This document shows positions 51,054-60,067 of a stretch of 64,000 bases of DNA, in pieces. The first letter of the stretch is position 1. Each line of letters starts with the position of its first letter. A model generated the notes under the pieces. The model was not told the DNA's origin, searched no databases, and saw nothing but the letters and a program-made list of their open reading frames with translations. The translations under genes were made by a program, and so were the position numbers. Source of the stretch: Rhodoplanes azumiensis (GTDB lineage Bacteria > Pseudomonadota > Alphaproteobacteria > Rhizobiales > Xanthobacteraceae). The stretch covers positions 193,176-257,175 of the forward strand of contig NZ_JBHUIW010000004.1 in assembly GCF_042682915.1 (NCBI RefSeq). The letters are read 5' to 3'.

Positions 51054-51443
51054 GTGGTCCGTCGTCTGCGGCACCCTGCACTGAAGCGCGCGGTCGGCCT
51101 TCTGGCCGCCTATGCGCTCGCGCTCCAGATGCTGCTCGCCGGCATGGTCGCGACCCAGATGGCCGTGGCCGGCGACGGCGCCGCCGCGCTCTGCTTCACC
51201 ACGGGCGGCGCGTCCGACGCCACCACGGCCACGCCCGACGGCACCGGCGCTCCGCCTGCTTCACCGCACACGCCGTGCGCCGTCTGCGTCTTCGCGAGCC
51301 TCGCGCCGCCGCTGCCGGTGATCGCGGGCTTGGCGATCCCGCAGGCGCGGGCGCAGCGCTCCCGCCGTCCCGTCGGCCGTGCGGGCCGGCGCGTCCGCCG
51401 CCACGAACCGCGCTCCTCGCGAGGGCCTCCGCGGGCTGCCTGA
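51054..51443 (+). CDS. DUF2946 family protein (copper-uptake cluster)
   Basis: A 129-aa protein from a GTG start. A hydrophobic N-terminal segment (VGLLAAYALALQMLLAGMVA) is followed by an LCFTTGG loop and HTPCAVCVFASLAPPLP, the His/Cys pattern of DUF2946. The family sits beside TonB receptors and YcnI proteins in copper-acquisition clusters. The C-terminal 35 residues are very Arg-rich and may be out of register with the family. The receptor gene starts 49 bases later. Confidence 0.72.
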   Translation: MVRRLRHPALKRAVGLLAAYALALQMLLAGMVATQMAVAGDGAAALCFTTGGASDATTATPDGTGAPPASPHTPCAVCVFASLAPPLPVIAGLAIPQARAQRSRRPVGRAGRRVRRHEPRSSRGPPRAA

Positions 51444-51492
51444 CCGTCCCCCGTGCCCCCGGTCATCGCATCTCCCGACACGAGTTCACCCG

Positions 51493-53619
51493 ATGTCACG
51501 CCTGATCCGCGCGCTCTGCGCGGCGTCGGCGGCCGCTGCCGCCTGCTCCCCCGCCTCCACGCTCGCCCAGTCCACCGCCCTGCCACCGCTCGTCGTCGAA
51601 GGGGCCGCCGGCACGACGCCGGCCGCCAGCCCCGCGACCGCGACCGCACCCGCCGGCGCGACGAGCCTCACGGTGCCGACCACGGCCCAGGCCGAGGCGG
51701 CGCTGTCGCGCGTGCCCGGCGCCGTCGCGGTCGTCCCCGACACCGCCTTCAAGACCGGCCCGGCCCGCACCGCCAAGGACATCCTCGACTACGTCCCGGG
51801 CGTGTGGATCGAGCCCAAATGGGGCGACGATTCGCGCCTCTCGATCCGCGGCTCGGGGTTGTCGCGCAACTTCCATCTGCGCGGCGTCCAGCTCACCATG
51901 GACGGCATTCCGATCAACACCTCGGACGGCTACGGCGACTTCCAGGAGATCGACCCGACCGCCTATCGCTACGTCGAGGTGTTCAAGGGGGCGAACGGCC
52001 TGCGCTTCGGCGCCAATGCGCTCGGCGGCGCGGTCAATTTCGTGGTGCCGACCGGCCGCGACGCCACGGCGCTCGACACCCGCATCGACGCCGGCGGCTT
52101 CGGCTTCGTGCGCGGCCAGGCCGCGGTCGGCGGCGCCGCCGGGCCGTGGGACGCCTTCGCCACGGTCTCGTCGTCGATGCAGGACGGCTATCGCGAGCAC
52201 TCGTGGGGGAACGCGGAGCGGGCGAGCGGCAATGTCGGCTACCGGGTCTCGCCGGACGTCGAGACCCGCCTCTACGTCAACGCCAATTCGGTGCGCCAGC
52301 GCATCCCGGGCGAGGTGACCAAGGCGCAGGCACTGTCCTCGCCGCGCACCGCGGCCGTGAACAACCTGACCAACGACTGGCAACGCAACATCGACACGTT
52401 GCGCCTCGCCAGCCGGACCACGGTGAAGCGCGACGGCACGGTGTTCGAGTTCGGCGCCTTCGGGGTCGACCGCCATCTGATGCATCCGATCTACCAGTGG
52501 CTCGACTACCGCTACGAGGACTACGGCGGCTTCGCCCGCGCCGTCGACGAGCGTCTGCTGCTCGGCCATCGCAACCGCTTCACGCTCGGCGCCAACGTGC
52601 TCAACGGCACCATCCGGGCCGACCAGTACGTCAACACGGGCGGGCAGAAGGGCGCGCTCACCTCGTCGCGCATCCAGCGGCCGGAGAACTACACGGCCTA
52701 TGCCGAGAACGCCTTCTACGTGGTGCCGACCGTCTCGCTGATCGCCGGCGCGCAGTATCTCTACGCCGTTCGCGAGCAGGAGGTGCGCTTCTCGACCAAC
52801 GGCGACCTGAACGGCCGCGCGACCTACAGCGTGTGGAGCCCGAAGGTCGGCGTGCTGTGGGACGTCGCGCCCGACTGGCAGGTGTTCGGCAACGTGTCGC
52901 GCAGCGCCGAGGTGCCGAGCTTCGGCGAGAGCGTGTCGCCCAACGCGACGAACCCGACGCTGCCCAACATCCCGTTCTGGGCGATCCGGCCGCAGCGCGC
53001 GACCACGGTCGAGATCGGCACCCGCGGCCGCCGGCCGGACGTGAGCTGGGACGTCGCCCTCTACCGAGCCGAGATCAGCAACGAGCTGATGTGCCTCTAT
53101 TCGAGCTTCGGGAGCTGCAACGTCACCAATGCGGACCGTACCGTCCATCAGGGCGTCGAGCTCGGGCTCGGCGTGTCGCTCCTGAAGAGCCTTCTCGTGC
53201 AGGCCGGCGAGCCGGACCGGCTGTGGCTGCAGCTCGCCTACACGTACAACGACTTCCGCTTCGACGGCGACGCCCGGTTCGGCGACAACCGACTGCCGGG
53301 CGCGCCGCCTCACATCCTCAAGGCCGAGCTTCTCTACAAGCATCCGGGCGGATACGCGTTCGGGCCGACGCTCGAATGGGTGCCACAGGCCTACTTCGTC
53401 GACAGCGCCAACACGCTGTCGACCGACGCCTATCTGCTGTGGGGCCTGAAGGCCGCCTACGACGACGGCACGATCTCGGCCTATGTCGAGGGCCGCAACC
53501 TCTCCGACGTCTCCTACATCTCGTCGGCCAGCATCATCGACCGCGCCACCACGGCGTCGGCCCTGTTCAACCCCGGCACGGGCCGCGCCGTCTATGCCGG
53601 CCTGCGCTGGCGCATGTGA
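51493..53619 (+). CDS. TonB-dependent outer-membrane receptor (probably copper)
   Basis: A 708-aa receptor with signal peptide (1-25, ending TLAQ) and a plug domain (about 75-200: KDILDYVPGVWIEPKWGDDSRLSIRGSGLSR, VEVFKGANGLRFGANALGGAVNFV). A 22-strand barrel follows and ends in the aromatic GRAVYAGLRWRM. No clear TonB box can be named. Its place between DUF2946 and YcnI genes suggests uptake of copper or a copper complex. Lys/Arg-rich siderophore motifs are not evident. Confidence 0.88.
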   Translation: MSRLIRALCAASAAAAACSPASTLAQSTALPPLVVEGAAGTTPAASPATATAPAGATSLTVPTTAQAEAALSRVPGAVAVVPDTAFKTGPARTAKDILDYVPGVWIEPKWGDDSRLSIRGSGLSRNFHLRGVQLTMDGIPINTSDGYGDFQEIDPTAYRYVEVFKGANGLRFGANALGGAVNFVVPTGRDATALDTRIDAGGFGFVRGQAAVGGAAGPWDAFATVSSSMQDGYREHSWGNAERASGNVGYRVSPDVETRLYVNANSVRQRIPGEVTKAQALSSPRTAAVNNLTNDWQRNIDTLRLASRTTVKRDGTVFEFGAFGVDRHLMHPIYQWLDYRYEDYGGFARAVDERLLLGHRNRFTLGANVLNGTIRADQYVNTGGQKGALTSSRIQRPENYTAYAENAFYVVPTVSLIAGAQYLYAVREQEVRFSTNGDLNGRATYSVWSPKVGVLWDVAPDWQVFGNVSRSAEVPSFGESVSPNATNPTLPNIPFWAIRPQRATTVEIGTRGRRPDVSWDVALYRAEISNELMCLYSSFGSCNVTNADRTVHQGVELGLGVSLLKSLLVQAGEPDRLWLQLAYTYNDFRFDGDARFGDNRLPGAPPHILKAELLYKHPGGYAFGPTLEWVPQAYFVDSANTLSTDAYLLWGLKAAYDDGTISAYVEGRNLSDVSYISSASIIDRATTASALFNPGTGRAVYAGLRWRM

Positions 53620-53632
53620 GGAGGAGACCATC

Positions 53633-54196
53633 ATGTCGAAGACCGCGATGCCGACGATCGCACGAAAGACCCGTGCGGCGACGATGGCCTTGTGCCTGAT
53701 CACGATCGCGCCGGCGGCCGCGCATGTCACGCTGGAGCGCGGCGAGGCGTCGCCGGGCGCCGGCTACAAGGCGGTGCTGCGGGTGCCGCACGGCTGCGAC
53801 CGCTCCGCGACCCTGAAGATCCGGGTGACGATTCCGGAGGGGCTGATCGCCGTGAAGCCGATGCCGAAGCCCGGCTGGACGCTCGCGGTGACCAAGGGGC
53901 CTTATCAGAAGGCCTACGACTTCATGCACGGTCTCACCGTGCAGGAGGGCGTGCGCGAGATCGTGTGGACGGGCCGGCTCGCCGACGAGCATTACGACGA
54001 GTTCGTGTTCGCGGGCTTCGTCGCGTCGGCGATGACGCCCGGCATCACGCTCGCCGTGCCGGTCGTGCAGGAGTGCGAGACCGGCACGGCCGCCTGGACC
54101 GAGGTCGCCGCGCCGGGCCAGGATCCGCACGCCCTCAAGACCCCGGCCCCGCTTCTGCGCATCGTCGCCCCGCCGGAGCATCACGGACATCATTGA
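53633..54196 (+). CDS. YcnI-family (DUF1775) copper-binding protein
   Basis: A 187-aa protein. The signal peptide ends APAAA, so the mature protein begins with His (HVTLERGEASPGAGYKAVLRVPHGCD). YcnI binds Cu(II) through this N-terminal His in a monohistidine brace. The DUF1775 core spans about 30-165, and the C-terminus ends PEHHGHH. Gram-positive versions have a membrane anchor, absent here, so it is free in the periplasm. GGAGGAG precedes the ATG, 13 bases after the receptor stop. Confidence 0.9.
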   Translation: MSKTAMPTIARKTRAATMALCLITIAPAAAHVTLERGEASPGAGYKAVLRVPHGCDRSATLKIRVTIPEGLIAVKPMPKPGWTLAVTKGPYQKAYDFMHGLTVQEGVREIVWTGRLADEHYDEFVFAGFVASAMTPGITLAVPVVQECETGTAAWTEVAAPGQDPHALKTPAPLLRIVAPPEHHGHH

Positions 54197-54235
54197 GGCG
54201 GCGCGGCCATTCCGGGGCGCGCGCATCGGCGCGCG

Positions 54236-54284
54236 AACCCGGAATCCAGAGGCGGACTCTGCACCCGAGGCTGGATTCCGGGTT
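54236..54284. repeat. Intergenic inverted repeat (REP-like) or terminator
   Basis: AACCCGGAATCCAG (54236-54249), a 21-base loop, CTGGATTCCGGGTT (54271-54284): perfect 14-bp arms between the convergent ycnI-like and moeA genes. There is no T-run after it. Similar GGATTCCGGG elements are scattered through alphaproteobacterial intergenic regions, so a dispersed repeat is likely; it may also stop both transcripts. Confidence 0.6.
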
Positions 54285-54318
54285 GCAGCCTGCGGCCGGC
54301 CCCGGACCGACGACGGTG

Positions 54319-55590
54319 CTACCCGGTGATCTCCGCATAGGAGACGAAGCCGACCGTGTCGCCGGGCGTCACCGCGGTCACGTCGTCGCCGATCTCGATC
54401 AGGCCGTCGGTCTCGGTCAGCGACGTGATGGCGCCGGCCCCCTCCAGGCGATGGACGACGGCCTCCGGTGCGCCGTCGGCGCCGAGGCGCAGCGAGCCAC
54501 GCAGATACTCGCGCCGGCCCGGCCGCTTGCGATGGGCGAAGCCGGCCCGCACCGGCAACACGCGGGGGGGCTGCGGCGTCGCCCCGGCGAGCCGCAGCAG
54601 CAAGGGCCGCACCACCCTCACGAAGGTGACGAAGGCCGCCGCCGGATTGCCGGGAAGGCCGACGAAGGCCGCGCGCGCGCCCTCTTCGCCCGCCAGCACG
54701 CCCATCGCCACCGGCTTGCCCGGCTTGATGGCGACCCGCCAGACGTCCAGCCGCCCGACCCGCTCGACCGCGGTGCGGACGTGATCGGCCTCGCCGGTCG
54801 AGACGCCGCCCGACGTGATCACGAGGTCGTGGCCGACGGTCGCCTGTCGCAGCGCGTCGGCGAGCGCATCGGCGTCGTCGCCGAGAATGCCGAGATCCGT
54901 GACGGTCGCTCCGAGGGCCTCGGTGAGCGCCAGCAGCAGATACCGGTTGGCGTCGTAGATGGCGCTCGACGGCAGCGCCGTGCCGGGCTCGACGATCTCG
55001 TCGCCGGTGGAGAACAGCGCGACCGAGACGCGCCGCCGCACCGGCAGCGCGGTGAGGCCCTGGGCGGCCGCGAGCGCGATGTCGGCGGCCGTGATGCGTC
55101 GCCCCGCGGGAAGCATGAGGCCGCCGACCGCGATGTCCTCGCCGGCGCAGCGCCGGTTGTCGCCCGGCTTCAGCCCGGACGGAACCACGAGCACGTCACC
55201 GTCGAGCCGAGCGTCCTCCTGCATCAGCACCGTATCGGCGCCGGCCGGCATCGGCGCGCCGGTGAAGATGCGCACCGCCGCGCCGGGCGCCAGCGGACGC
55301 GCCGCGGCGTGCCCGGCCGTGACGCGGTCGACCACGGCGAGCCGGGTCTCGCCCACGGCCGCGAGGTCGGCGTGGCGGAGCGCAAAGCCGTCGACGGCGG
55401 AGTTGTCGAAGGGCGGCAGGTCACGCAGCGCCGCGACGGCGTGGGCGAGCACGCGGCCGCGCGCGGCGCGGAGCGCCACCGGCTCGAAGCCGGCGACCGG
55501 CGCGACGCGCGCGGCGATCAGCGGCTCCAGATCGTCGAGACGCAGCGCCGGGGCGCCGATCGAGAAGGTGTCGTCGCCGAGCTTCGCCAT
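54319..55590 (-). CDS. moeA: Molybdopterin molybdotransferase MoeA
   Basis: A 423-aa protein of normal MoeA length. Motifs: PPFDNSAVDGFALRHADL, FTGAPMPAGADTVLMQED, ALFSTGDEIVEPGTALP, YDANRYLLLALTEALG, VITSGGVSTGEADHV and VGLPGNPAAAFVTF. It inserts molybdate into adenylated molybdopterin. Its ATG shares one base with the mobB stop, so the two are coupled. Together with mobA they supply the cofactor for the window's molybdoenzyme and others. Confidence 0.95.
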   Translation of the reverse strand: MAKLGDDTFSIGAPALRLDDLEPLIAARVAPVAGFEPVALRAARGRVLAHAVAALRDLPPFDNSAVDGFALRHADLAAVGETRLAVVDRVTAGHAAARPLAPGAAVRIFTGAPMPAGADTVLMQEDARLDGDVLVVPSGLKPGDNRRCAGEDIAVGGLMLPAGRRITAADIALAAAQGLTALPVRRRVSVALFSTGDEIVEPGTALPSSAIYDANRYLLLALTEALGATVTDLGILGDDADALADALRQATVGHDLVITSGGVSTGEADHVRTAVERVGRLDVWRVAIKPGKPVAMGVLAGEEGARAAFVGLPGNPAAAFVTFVRVVRPLLLRLAGATPQPPRVLPVRAGFAHRKRPGRREYLRGSLRLGADGAPEAVVHRLEGAGAITSLTETDGLIEIGDDVTAVTPGDTVGFVSYAEITG

Positions 55591-56129
55591 CAGGCGACGC
55601 CCGCCGCCGCGCGACCGCGCGCGATCGCCTCGTCGATCGGGATCGCCCGCTCGACCAGGAGATCGACGATCGCCTGCAGGTCGTCGAGCGGAAGCACCGT
55701 GACGGCGCCGTCCGCGACCTCGCCGTCGGACGCGATCGCGACGATGTCGGCGTCGCCCGGGAACAGATACGGCTTGCCGACCACGCCGCGGTGCACCTCG
55801 AGCTTGGGATGCGGCTCGCGCTTGAAGCCCTCGACCAGCACGAGATCGACCGGCGACAGCCGCGTCAGCAGCGCGTGCAGCTCGGGCTCGGGTGCGCCGC
55901 GCAGCTCCTGCATCAGGGCGACGCGCAGAGGCGAGGAGACCAGCACCTCGGTCGCGCCGGCGACCCGGTGGGCATAGGAGTCCTTGCCGGGATGGTCGAC
56001 GTCGAAGCCGTGATGGGCGTGCTTGACGGTCGACACCGACAGGCCGCGCCCGATCAGCCGCGGAATGATGCGCTTGATGAGCGTGGTCTTGCCGGCTCCG
56101 CTCCACCCGGTGATCCCGATCACCCGCAC
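55590..56129 (-). CDS. mobB: Molybdopterin-guanine dinucleotide biosynthesis protein MobB
   Basis: A 179-aa GTP-binding protein: P-loop GITGWSGAGKTTLIKRI (about 4-20), then KHAHHGFDVDHPGKDSYAHRVAGATEVLV, VDLVLVEGFKREPHPKLEVHR and a C-terminal helix. MobB assists MobA in making MGD. Directly upstream of moeA. Confidence 0.94.
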   Translation of the reverse strand: MRVIGITGWSGAGKTTLIKRIIPRLIGRGLSVSTVKHAHHGFDVDHPGKDSYAHRVAGATEVLVSSPLRVALMQELRGAPEPELHALLTRLSPVDLVLVEGFKREPHPKLEVHRGVVGKPYLFPGDADIVAIASDGEVADGAVTVLPLDDLQAIVDLLVERAIPIDEAIARGRAAAGVA

Positions 56130-56271
56130 CGCCGTCCCCCCGCGCTCGCCGCGCCCGTCGCGCGTCGCCTCCTCTTACCGGGAAGCAGGGCCGATTCCAA
56201 TCACCGGCCGGGACCGCGGGACTTGACGCGGGGAGCCCGGGTCGCGACAAGACGCCGAGGACAGGCGGACC

Positions 56272-56490
56272 ATGGACAGGCTCGATCTGCGCGGGCTCAA
56301 ATGCCCGCTCCCGGCGCTGAGGACGAAACAGGCGCTCGCCCGGCTGCCGGCCGGCGCCGTCGTCGAGGTGGCCTGCACGGACCCGATGGCGGCGATCGAC
56401 ATTCCGCATCTCGTCGGCGAGAGCGGAGACGCGCTCGAGGCGAGCGGGCGCGACGGCGACGTGCTGACGTTCCGCATCCGCAAGCGGTGA
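56272..56490 (+). CDS. TusA/SirA-like sulfur-carrier protein
   Basis: A 72-aa protein matching the TusA fold: LDLRGLKCPLPALRTKQALARLPAGAVVEVACTDPMAAIDIPHL. The sulfur-carrying Cys is C12 in KCPLP. Family members shuttle persulfide sulfur to tRNA thiolation, molybdenum cofactor or sulfur oxidation. It is divergent from mobB, so a link to molybdenum enzymes is possible. Confidence 0.88.
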   Translation: MDRLDLRGLKCPLPALRTKQALARLPAGAVVEVACTDPMAAIDIPHLVGESGDALEASGRDGDVLTFRIRKR

Positions 56491-56609
56491 GCCGCAGGAA
56501 GACCCGCCGCTGCGGCGCGGCGAGCAAGCGAGGCGAGCGCGGAAAGGAAACGGCCGGCGAGGCCGGCCGTCATGTCTTGCGGAGACGAGCGAGACCCGGC
56601 TCGATCTGA

Positions 56610-56765
56610 TCAGATCCGCCCCACCAGCGCCAGCACCAGGACCACGACCAGCACGACGCCGACGATACCGCCCGGCCCGTAGCCCCAGCTGCGGCTGTAA
56701 CCCCAGTTCGGCAGCGCGCCGATCAGAATCAGAATCAGGATGACGATCAGGATGGTCGACACCAC
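56610..56765 (-). CDS. DUF3309 small hydrophobic protein
   Basis: A 51-aa protein read from a GTG start at 56765 behind GGAGGCC. It begins MVSTILIVILILILIGALPNW, continues WGYGPGG, and ends in a second hydrophobic helix with LALVGRI. The two-helix hairpin with the LPNWGYSRSWGYGPGG turn is the DUF3309 signature. Function unknown; common in stress-linked small membrane proteins of alphaproteobacteria. Short enough to be missed by gene finders. Confidence 0.85.
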   Translation of the reverse strand: MVSTILIVILILILIGALPNWGYSRSWGYGPGGIVGVVLVVVLVLALVGRI

Positions 56766-56864
56766 GAGCGGCCTCCATGCACCTTTTCGAGAATGATCGT
56801 CGGGTCAATCCGGCACCGTCGTGAATGTTCCGGGCCGGGGATCCCCTGTGAATGATCGATCCCG

Positions 56865-57320
56865 TCAGTGCCGATCGACGCCGCGGCTGAGCACGAGGCC
56901 GACCACGAAGGCGCCGACGAGGCCGAGCGAGAGCATGCGGCGGCCGCCGAGCGAGCGGCCGAGCGCGAGGCCCGTGGTGACGAGCCGTGGATCCATCCAC
57001 CACGGCGGCGCCGCGGCGGCCACCGACCGGGCGACGATCGCCTCGCGCCGCGCGGCCCGTCGGCGGATCACGGCGAGCCCGGTCGCGCCGATCAGCGCGA
57101 CCAGGAGAAAGAAGCCGGCGAAGCCGAGGCTCGTCGCCACGGTGCCGAACTCTTCCCGGGCGAGGACGAACACCGCGGCGCCCAGGAACACGAGCGTCCC
57201 GAACGACGCGAGGGCGGTGATCGCGCCCCACACCCCGCTCTTCACGAGCGTGTCGAGCCGCGCCTGCCAGCGGAGCGTGATGCCCTCGAACACGGAGGCG
57301 ATCCCGATCAGCGACGCCAC
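56865..57320 (-). CDS. Membrane protein next to a DUF883 gene
   Basis: A 151-aa protein with four hydrophobic segments (about 28-52, 60-84, 110-118 weak, 127-145) and a basic stretch (RRRAARREAIVARS). The layout resembles the holin-superfamily/PF07332-type proteins that accompany DUF883/YqjD genes. It overlaps the DUF883 gene by 13 bases. Function unknown, possibly envelope or ribosome-membrane association under stress. Confidence 0.65.
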   Translation of the reverse strand: MASLIGIASVFEGITLRWQARLDTLVKSGVWGAITALASFGTLVFLGAAVFVLAREEFGTVATSLGFAGFFLLVALIGATGLAVIRRRAARREAIVARSVAAAAPPWWMDPRLVTTGLALGRSLGGRRMLSLGLVGAFVVGLVLSRGVDRH

Positions 57321-57646
57321 AGGGCGCCGAACAGGAAGCCGAGCCCGAGGGCGAGCGCGAGCGTCGAGAACGGCCGCGCCTTCACGTTGTCCTCCAGTGT
57401 CGCGCCGACCGCGTCGGCGAGCTCGGTGACGGCGTCGCGGCTGCGCTCGCCGGCCTCGTGCACGGCGTCGCCGACATTGTCACGAACCCGGCGGAAGCGG
57501 TCGCGCACGCCGCCGAACGCCTCCTCGCCCGACGCGGCGAGCGCGTCGGAGAGCTGGCCGGCGAGCCGCGCGACGTCGTCCTTCAGACTCTGCAGATCCT
57601 TGCGGAGATCGTCGGCGGTGTTCGTGGGTCCGTTGACGGTGGCCAT
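57308..57646 (-). CDS. DUF883 (ElaB/YqjD-like) membrane-anchored protein
   Basis: A 112-aa protein: a long amphipathic helical region (about 10-85) and a C-terminal membrane helix with a GxxxG pattern (PFSTLALALGLGFLFGALWRR). This is the ElaB/YqjD family, inner-membrane proteins that bind ribosomes in stationary phase. First gene of a two-gene unit. Confidence 0.88.
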   Translation of the reverse strand: MATVNGPTNTADDLRKDLQSLKDDVARLAGQLSDALAASGEEAFGGVRDRFRRVRDNVGDAVHEAGERSRDAVTELADAVGATLEDNVKARPFSTLALALGLGFLFGALWRR

Positions 57647-57968
57647 GGGGGTGCTCCGATGTCGCGGATGGTCGCGCGAATGGTTGACGGTCCGATGGTT
57701 GACGGTCCGATCGTTCGGATCGGGTGCGCGCGGACGGCGCGTCGGATCGGTAACGCGGTGACCCCGGAAAAGTTCGTGTCGCGCTCGGATCGCACGGACG
57801 TGATCAGGATCTCGTCGTTCGATGCGCGACCCGACTGATCGACTCGGTCGACCTCCGTTCGACGAGGAGAGGCGAAGGCCGCGCCGAATGTCACGCAGGG
57901 AAATGGTCGAGGGAACCCGCGCGATACCGTCGCGTTGCCGGAGCAGACACCACGCTGAGGAGGCTCGA
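57647..57968. other. Intergenic region with a 15-bp tandem repeat
   Basis: About 320 bases between the DUF883 gene and the 27-codon gene, with no other gene. ATGGTTGACGGTCCG occurs twice in tandem at 57680-57694 and 57695-57709, 34 bases upstream of the DUF883 start. It may be a regulatory repeat or simple slippage. Confidence 0.5.
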
Positions 57969-58052
57969 ATGGGTCGTTATTTCCTGCTCTGGATGCTCGG
58001 TATTCCGATTCCCGTGCTGGCGCTGATCTGGCTGTTCGGCGGCCTGCACTGA
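57969..58052 (+). CDS. Very small membrane protein (27 aa)
   Basis: MGRYFLLWMLGIPIPVLALI... ending WLFGGLH: one transmembrane helix with a Pro-x-Pro kink. A perfect AGGAGG lies 5 bases before the ATG, which decides the start; the long frame upstream is not translated. Nearly identical tiny proteins are common in alphaproteobacteria. Function unknown. Confidence 0.78.
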   Translation: MGRYFLLWMLGIPIPVLALIWLFGGLH

Positions 58053-58245
58053 CCCGCGCTCCGCTCGGTTCCCGCGGAGAACGGGATCCGGATCCACACG
58101 TCCTGCGGCTCCGGACCCTGCCTCCGCCGGACCGGCGGATATCGGTTCGATCTGCGAGCCGGAACGGCTCTCGAACGCGAAGCGCCGCGGACCCCGTCCG
58201 CGGCGCCTCTCGTGCGGCACGCCGCGCGGGAATCGACCGGCGCGA

Positions 58246-59568
58246 TCAGGCGGCCGACCGCTCCGCGCGCGGGCCACGCTTGAGCGACTGCAGGAACTCG
58301 TGCACCGAGGCACCGAGCCGATGCGATTGCTCGGCGAGGCCTCCCGACGCCGACATGGTCGCTCCGGCGTGGCGTTCGGATTCGCAGGCGTGATCACTCA
58401 CCCCGCGGATCGTCGTGACGATGTTCTGCACGCCGGCGAAGGCCTGCTCGATGTTGCGGGCGATGTCCTGGGTCGCCTGCGACTGTGCGCCGATCGCCGC
58501 CGCCACGTGTGTGGTGATCTGATCGACCTCGGCGATGGTGGCGCCGATCGAGCCGATGGCGTCGACCGCGGCACGTGTCGTGCTCTGCACCTCGACGATG
58601 CTCTTGGAGATGTCCTCGGTCGCCCGCGCCGTCTGGCCCGCGAGGCTCTTCACCTCCTGGGCGACCACCGCGAATCCCTTTCCTGCTTCGCCGGCGCGCG
58701 CCGCCTCGATGGTGGCGTTCAAGGCCAGGAGATTGGTCTGCGCCGCGATGGCGTTGATCAGCTCGACCACCTCGTCGATGCGGGCCGTCGCGGTCGACAG
58801 GCTGGCGATCGTTTGGCTCGCCTGCCCGACCTTGGCGACCGCCTCGCGGGCGATGGCGGCGGAGCGGTCGACGTCGCGGCCGATCTCCTCGGCCGAGGCG
58901 GCGAGCTCGGCGGTCGCCGCCGCGACCGTCTCCATGTTGGTCGAGGCGTCCTGCGAGGAGCGCTCCACCGCCTCGGCGTGCGAGCGCGTCTCGGCGGCGC
59001 CCTGGCCGAGCACGCCGGCGGTCTGCTCCATGTTGCCGACCGCGCCCGACATGGCGTCGACGACGCGCCCGATCGCCTCCTCGAACTGCGCCGTGTCGGC
59101 GTTGAAGGCGGCGACCCGGCAGCGGATCACCTCCATCGCGTCGTTGATCGTCTCGGCGGCGAGCTTGACGTTGCCGTGCAAGCCCTTCGGCAGGATCCGA
59201 CGATGATACTTGTCGTCGCGGATGGCCGCCATGGCGGCGGTCGATTCGCGCACGAAGGCGTCGCAGCGATCGGTCGCGTCGTTGAAGGCGTGCTGCAGCC
59301 GGCCGATCGCGCCGCGATCCCGGATGTCGAGGATGCGGGCCTCGAAGTCGCCGCGGGCGACCCGCTCGGCGACGGCGGCCGCGTCGCGGCAGACACGCCC
59401 CAGGACGGCGAGGCGCCAGGCGACCACGGCGAGCGCCGGCGCCGTGACGGCGAGGCCGCCGGCCAGCACGGCGGGCGAGGCGAAGGCGAGACCCGCGCCG
59501 CCGAGCACGAGCCCGAGCGCGGCGGCGGCGACGCCGGCCGTCGCCTCAGAGAGCAAAGACGAGTTCAT
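58246..59568 (-). CDS. Methyl-accepting chemotaxis protein
   Basis: A 440-aa chemoreceptor. Two adjacent N-terminal hydrophobic segments (about 10-50) with almost no periplasmic loop, then a HAMP-like region (RVARGDFEARI), then the signalling coiled coil with the hairpin tip VVELINAIAAQTNLLALNATIEAARAGEAGKGFAVVAQEVKSLA. Without a periplasmic sensor it must take input from inside, probably from the PAS protein whose gene precedes it with a 23-base overlap. This is the aerotaxis/energy-taxis arrangement with sensor and transducer split. Confidence 0.9.
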   Translation of the reverse strand: MNSSLLSEATAGVAAAALGLVLGGAGLAFASPAVLAGGLAVTAPALAVVAWRLAVLGRVCRDAAAVAERVARGDFEARILDIRDRGAIGRLQHAFNDATDRCDAFVRESTAAMAAIRDDKYHRRILPKGLHGNVKLAAETINDAMEVIRCRVAAFNADTAQFEEAIGRVVDAMSGAVGNMEQTAGVLGQGAAETRSHAEAVERSSQDASTNMETVAAATAELAASAEEIGRDVDRSAAIAREAVAKVGQASQTIASLSTATARIDEVVELINAIAAQTNLLALNATIEAARAGEAGKGFAVVAQEVKSLAGQTARATEDISKSIVEVQSTTRAAVDAIGSIGATIAEVDQITTHVAAAIGAQSQATQDIARNIEQAFAGVQNIVTTIRGVSDHACESERHAGATMSASGGLAEQSHRLGASVHEFLQSLKRGPRAERSAA

Positions 59569-60067
59569 CGTAGGGCATGCCTTGAGCGTCGACGAAGTCG
59601 AGGAGCCGGCGATAGCCGGCGGCGAGCGCATCCTTGCCGTTGGCGTGCCGGGCCTCCTCGCGCAGCACCTCGGCATAGAGGGGCGCGACGGCCTCGACGG
59701 CACGGCGTTCGGGAACGCGACGGTTGGAGTGATAGCCGACGATCTGCCGGTTCTCGTCGAAGGACGGCGTGACGTGGGCGAACACCCAGTAGTGGTCGCC
59801 GTTCTTCGCCATGTTCTTCACGTAGGCGAAGACCTCGCGGCCGTCCTGGATCGTGTCCCACAGCAGCTTGAACACGGCGCGCGGCATGTCGGGGTGGCGG
59901 ATGATGCTGTGAGGCTGCCCCATCAGCTCCGCCGCGCCGTAGCCGCAGATGTCGCAGAACACCTTGTTGGCGTAAGTGATCCGGCCCTTCAGGTCGGTCT
60001 TCGAGACGATCAGATCGTCGGGACTGAAAAAGACTTCTCGATGAGTCGGACTAATCCGAACCGACAT
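59546..60067 (-). CDS. PAS-domain sensor protein (Aer-like)
   Basis: A 173-aa soluble protein. The PAS domain (about 12-125) contains DLIVSKTDLKGRITYANKVFCDICGYGAAELMGQPHSIIRHPDMPRAVFKLLWDTI and GEVFAYVKN-type motifs, as in the FAD-binding PAS of Aer. The C-terminal 45 residues are helical. It overlaps the MCP gene and likely supplies its input. FAD binding is inferred from similarity. Confidence 0.87.
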   Translation of the reverse strand: MSVRISPTHREVFFSPDDLIVSKTDLKGRITYANKVFCDICGYGAAELMGQPHSIIRHPDMPRAVFKLLWDTIQDGREVFAYVKNMAKNGDHYWVFAHVTPSFDENRQIVGYHSNRRVPERRAVEAVAPLYAEVLREEARHANGKDALAAGYRRLLDFVDAQGMPYDELVFAL

